A DNA stretch of 9,050 nt from an uncultured Bacteroidota bacterium (GTDB taxonomy: Bacteria > Bacteroidota > Bacteroidia > Chitinophagales > S012-47). The translations under genes and the position numbers were made by a program. Below, piece by piece: positions 7,040-9,050 of the stretch. The notes under the pieces were generated by a model. It saw only the letters and a list, made by a program, of their open reading frames with translations. It was not told where the DNA came from and searched no databases. The DNA is taken from NCBI GenBank assembly GCA_913062655.1, contig CAJXXO010000091.1, forward strand, positions 1-9,050. The letters run 5' to 3'. The stretch's first letter is position 1. Every line of letters starts with the position of its first letter.

Positions 7040-8854
7040 TTGAAAAGCCTAACCCAAATCCTACTCGCATGCGGCAGCCTATGGCTGTGGTTGGGCGGCA
7101 CACTGCAAGCACAAACCTCACCAGACCAAGATAAGCTGATTCGGCAGTGGCAACTGCAAACAGTGGATGGCGACCCGGTAGATACCAGCGACACGCAGCA
7201 GTTGACCATTTTCGATGAGAATGGAGATAACCAATTTGTCTTCGATGCGAACGAGGAGGCTTTTACTGGCCGCTGGCAATTGTCGGATGATACATTGAAG
7301 GTCTCTTTACCGCTGGCTACCACCTTTTCCGCTATTGATTCAGTGGCTTACGCAGTGGATGAAGAGGGCAAGCCTTCCATCCTGTTTTTTCATAACGACA
7401 AACTAATTACGCGTCTGACCCAACAGGGTATTCAGTCACGACAAGTGACCCGCCTTTTCCAGGTCAATGCATTGTCGAAAAGCCGTCTCGTCCTCACCGA
7501 ACTGGCCAATGGCACTGCCTATGCTTTCTCGTATGAAAGCCGCATAACCACTTCCGGTATCACCTTTACAGATGTATGGCGCGGCCTCCTCGGTATGGTG
7601 GTGCTGCTACTACTGCTCGTGGCGTTCAGCGCCAAACGGAGCGCTATAGACTGGCAACTGGTCGCTACCGGCATTGGCATTCAATTGGTGTTTGCCTTTC
7701 TGGTCCTCAAAGTAGATGTGGTACGACTCTTTTTCGACTATATCTCCGGCTTCTTTGTGCTCGTGTTGAGCTTCACCTACGAAGGCTCGCTGTTCCTCTT
7801 TGGCGATTTGATGGACGTGAATACCTACGGTTACATCTTCGCCTTTCAGGTGCTGCCGACCATAGTTTTCTTTTCTGCCCTCACCTCTATCTTGTACTAC
7901 CTTGGCATTTTGCAAAAGATTGTCTTTGCCTTTGCATGGATTATGAACCGCCTCATGCACATGAGCGGGGCCGAGAGCCTGGCAGCCGCGGCCAACATTT
8001 TCATTGGGCAGACGGAAGCTCCCTTGGTGGTAAAGCCCTATTTGGAGAAGATGACCAAGTCTGAACTGCTGTGCCTGATGGTGGGTGGAATGGCTACAAT
8101 TGCCGGAGGCGTATTTGCGGCTTACATTGGCTTTTTGGGGGGCAATGATCCGGAACAAATGCAGTTCTTTGCCACTCACTTATTGACCGCCTCCATCATG
8201 TCTGCTCCGGCAGCTATTGTGGCCGCCAAGATCCTGTATCCGGAAGAGAACCGGGATGCCATCGACCGGACCATTCGCGTACCAAAGGACAAGATCGGGT
8301 CCAATTTGCTGGATGCGATCTCCAATGGTACCACCGATGGCTTGAAGTTAGCTATCAATGTGGGCGTAATGCTACTCACCTTCACCGCTCTGATCTATAT
8401 GCTCAACTACATGTTGCTGGGCATTGGTGATTGGTTCAACCTCAACAGTGTCATTGCCGAAGCTACCAACGGTCGCTTTGAGGGCTTGTCGATGGAGTAT
8501 GTGCTGGGCTTATTATTGTATCCCATTTCCTGGGTGCTGGGTACACCCGCGGAAGATGCCATGCTGGTAGGGCAACTGCTGGGTAAGAAGACCATTGTAA
8601 ATGAGTTTGTCGCCTACCAGAGCATGCAGGAGGTGAAGGAAGCGGGTGCGTTCCTCCACCAAAAATCAGTCATCATTGCCACCTATGCACTATGTGGCTT
8701 TGCCAATTTTGCTTCCATCGGAATCCAGATCGGTGGTATTGGTGCCATTGCACCCAGTCAACGCCAGACCTTAGCGAAGTTTGGGGTGCGCGCCCTCATT
8801 GGCGGCACCGCTGCGGCTTTTTTAACGGCAGTTATTGCGGGTACGATTGTGTAG
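7040..8854 (+). CDS. CNT-family nucleoside transporter with N-terminal lipocalin-like domain
   Basis: An inner-membrane concentrative nucleoside transporter (NupC-like, ion-coupled uptake of nucleosides), 604 aa against about 400 for E. coli NupC. The extra length is N-terminal: a signal peptide at 1-24 (MKSLTQILLACGSLWLWL...LQAQ), then about 25-175, a beta-rich lipocalin-like region with the RQWQLQTVDG ... FTGRWQLSDDTLKVSLP pattern, presumably periplasmic. The transporter core starts with a membrane helix near 182-197. CNT landmarks: GQTEAPLVVKP at 323-333, SIMSAPAAIVAAKIL at 385-399, G-x-K-x3-NEFVAY at 515-526 (nucleoside and Na+ site signature), and GFANFASIGIQIGG at 553-566. The start is TTG at 7040: a stop in this frame lies at 6998-7000, no ATG lies between it and 7040, and the TTG yields the full signal peptide. 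Last gene of the etf unit; no terminator is seen directly after it. Confidence 0.92.
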   Translation: MKSLTQILLACGSLWLWLGGTLQAQTSPDQDKLIRQWQLQTVDGDPVDTSDTQQLTIFDENGDNQFVFDANEEAFTGRWQLSDDTLKVSLPLATTFSAIDSVAYAVDEEGKPSILFFHNDKLITRLTQQGIQSRQVTRLFQVNALSKSRLVLTELANGTAYAFSYESRITTSGITFTDVWRGLLGMVVLLLLLVAFSAKRSAIDWQLVATGIGIQLVFAFLVLKVDVVRLFFDYISGFFVLVLSFTYEGSLFLFGDLMDVNTYGYIFAFQVLPTIVFFSALTSILYYLGILQKIVFAFAWIMNRLMHMSGAESLAAAANIFIGQTEAPLVVKPYLEKMTKSELLCLMVGGMATIAGGVFAAYIGFLGGNDPEQMQFFATHLLTASIMSAPAAIVAAKILYPEENRDAIDRTIRVPKDKIGSNLLDAISNGTTDGLKLAINVGVMLLTFTALIYMLNYMLLGIGDWFNLNSVIAEATNGRFEGLSMEYVLGLLLYPISWVLGTPAEDAMLVGQLLGKKTIVNEFVAYQSMQEVKEAGAFLHQKSVIIATYALCGFANFASIGIQIGGIGAIAPSQRQTLAKFGVRALIGGTAAAFLTAVIAGTIV

Positions 8855-8858
8855 TTCG

Positions 8859-8961
8859 TATAGCGTTCCGTGTTTCGCGTTCCGGGTTCAATGTTCTGGG
8901 TTCAGGGTTCTGAGTTCAATGTTCTGGGTTCTGGGTTTCACGCCACGAGCGCTACGCTATA
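8859..8961. repeat. 7-bp tandem array framed by an 8-bp inverted repeat
   Basis: From 8865 to 8941 the sequence keeps a strict 7-base register of eleven units, each beginning GTTC or GTTT (consensus GTTCNGG; the commonest unit, GTTCTGG, occurs three times and GTTCAAT twice). The array is framed by TATAGCGT at 8859-8866 and its exact reverse complement ACGCTATA at 8954-8961. It begins 4 bases after the transporter stop codon. No reading frame of note crosses it. Its function is unknown; slipped-strand replication is a sufficient origin for the array itself. Confidence 0.8.
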
Positions 8962-8979
8962 AATAATAATTTAAAAAAA

Positions 8980-9040
8980 CGTCACTGCGAGGAGAGCCAA
9001 TGGCGATAGCTATTGGATGGACGAAGCAGTCTCGTGATAG
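8980..9040. repeat. Hairpin-bearing interspersed repeat (REP-like)
   Basis: The stretch starts CGTCACTGCGAGGAG and ends GACGAAGCAGTCTCGTGA. From memory this resembles a short repeat seen scattered between genes in many unrelated bacteria (forms like CGTCATTGCGAGGAG ... GACGAAGCAATCTC). Its centre is a perfect hairpin: CCAATGGC (8997-9004), loop GATA, GCTATTGG (9009-9016), eight pairs with one G-T. It is preceded by an A/T-rich run at 8959-8979. There is no coding frame of note; copy number in the genome is not visible from this window. Confidence 0.65.
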
Positions 9041-9050
9041 GAAGTAGTTA

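Noticed and set aside
6633..7121. Minus-strand open frame of 162 codons across the nuclease/transporter junction
   Set aside because: Antisense to two well-supported genes; the Phe/Arg-rich translation looks like a shadow, with no signal peptide or domain recognised.
7610..8179. Minus-strand open frame of 189 codons opposite the transporter
   Set aside because: Long only because the transporter's codon use leaves few stops in this frame; rich in His/Gln/Lys with no domain pattern, and entirely inside a convincing gene.
8692..8913. Plus-strand frame of 73 codons running from the transporter's 3' end into the 7-bp array
   Set aside because: Overlaps the transporter in another frame, and its last part is just translated tandem repeat; no start context or homology pattern.
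8865..8941. CRISPR array
   Set aside because: The units are contiguous 7-mers without spacers, far shorter than CRISPR repeats, and no cas gene is near.
8973..9016. Intrinsic terminator of an incoming minus-strand gene (hairpin 8997-9016, T-run at 8973-8979 on the minus strand)
   Set aside because: The T-run lies 17 bases beyond the hairpin, too far for a rho-independent terminator; the hairpin fits better as the core of the interspersed repeat.

Overview
The window looks like a piece of a Bacteroidota chromosome of moderate GC. Three things support this. The secreted protease at 1485-2918 ends in a Por/type IX secretion (T9SS) C-terminal sorting domain, which is essentially confined to the Bacteroidota/Chlorobi group. 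The three promoter candidates match the Bacteroidota -7 consensus TAnnTTTG. The genes I checked upstream have no clear Shine-Dalgarno sequence. A member of Saprospiria or Cytophagia is my guess; the sequence does not settle the class.

Layout. (1) 1-354: 3' end of a plus-strand gene for a DUF4143-type AAA ATPase, cut by the window edge. (2) 353-388: bidirectional intrinsic terminator shared with mdh. (3) 407-1345, minus: malate dehydrogenase of the LDH-like type. (4) 1346-1484: divergent intergenic region with one candidate promoter per strand. (5) 1485-2918, plus: secreted M43 (pappalysin-type) zinc metalloprotease with an Fn3-like domain and a T9SS sorting tail. (6) 2919-4597, minus: a two-gene unit, a small TPR protein followed by tilS, joined by a 4-base ATGA overlap; tilS converges on the protease gene with the two stop codons directly abutting. 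(7) 4666-8854, plus: a tightly packed unit etfB - etfA - bifunctional nuclease (DUF151 + UVR) - CNT nucleoside transporter, with gaps of 2, 27 and 14 bases, probably driven by a TATATTTG promoter at 4621-4628. (8) 8855-9050: non-coding tail holding a 7-bp tandem array flanked by an 8-bp inverted repeat, then a hairpin-bearing interspersed repeat.

How the genes fit together. Most are core housekeeping genes: the TCA cycle (mdh), electron transfer from acyl-CoA and other flavin dehydrogenases (etfBA), decoding of the AUA codon (tilS), and nucleic acid or nucleoside metabolism (nuclease plus transporter). The protease is the only obviously niche-related gene. I see no phage, IS, CRISPR, toxin-antitoxin, tRNA or rRNA. 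The least ordinary items are the repeat-rich tail, the nucleoside transporter carrying a signal peptide and an extra N-terminal lipocalin-like domain, and the unexplained linkage of etfBA to a DUF151-UVR nuclease. I found no convincing wholly new system. No stretch longer than 300 bases lacks a gene.
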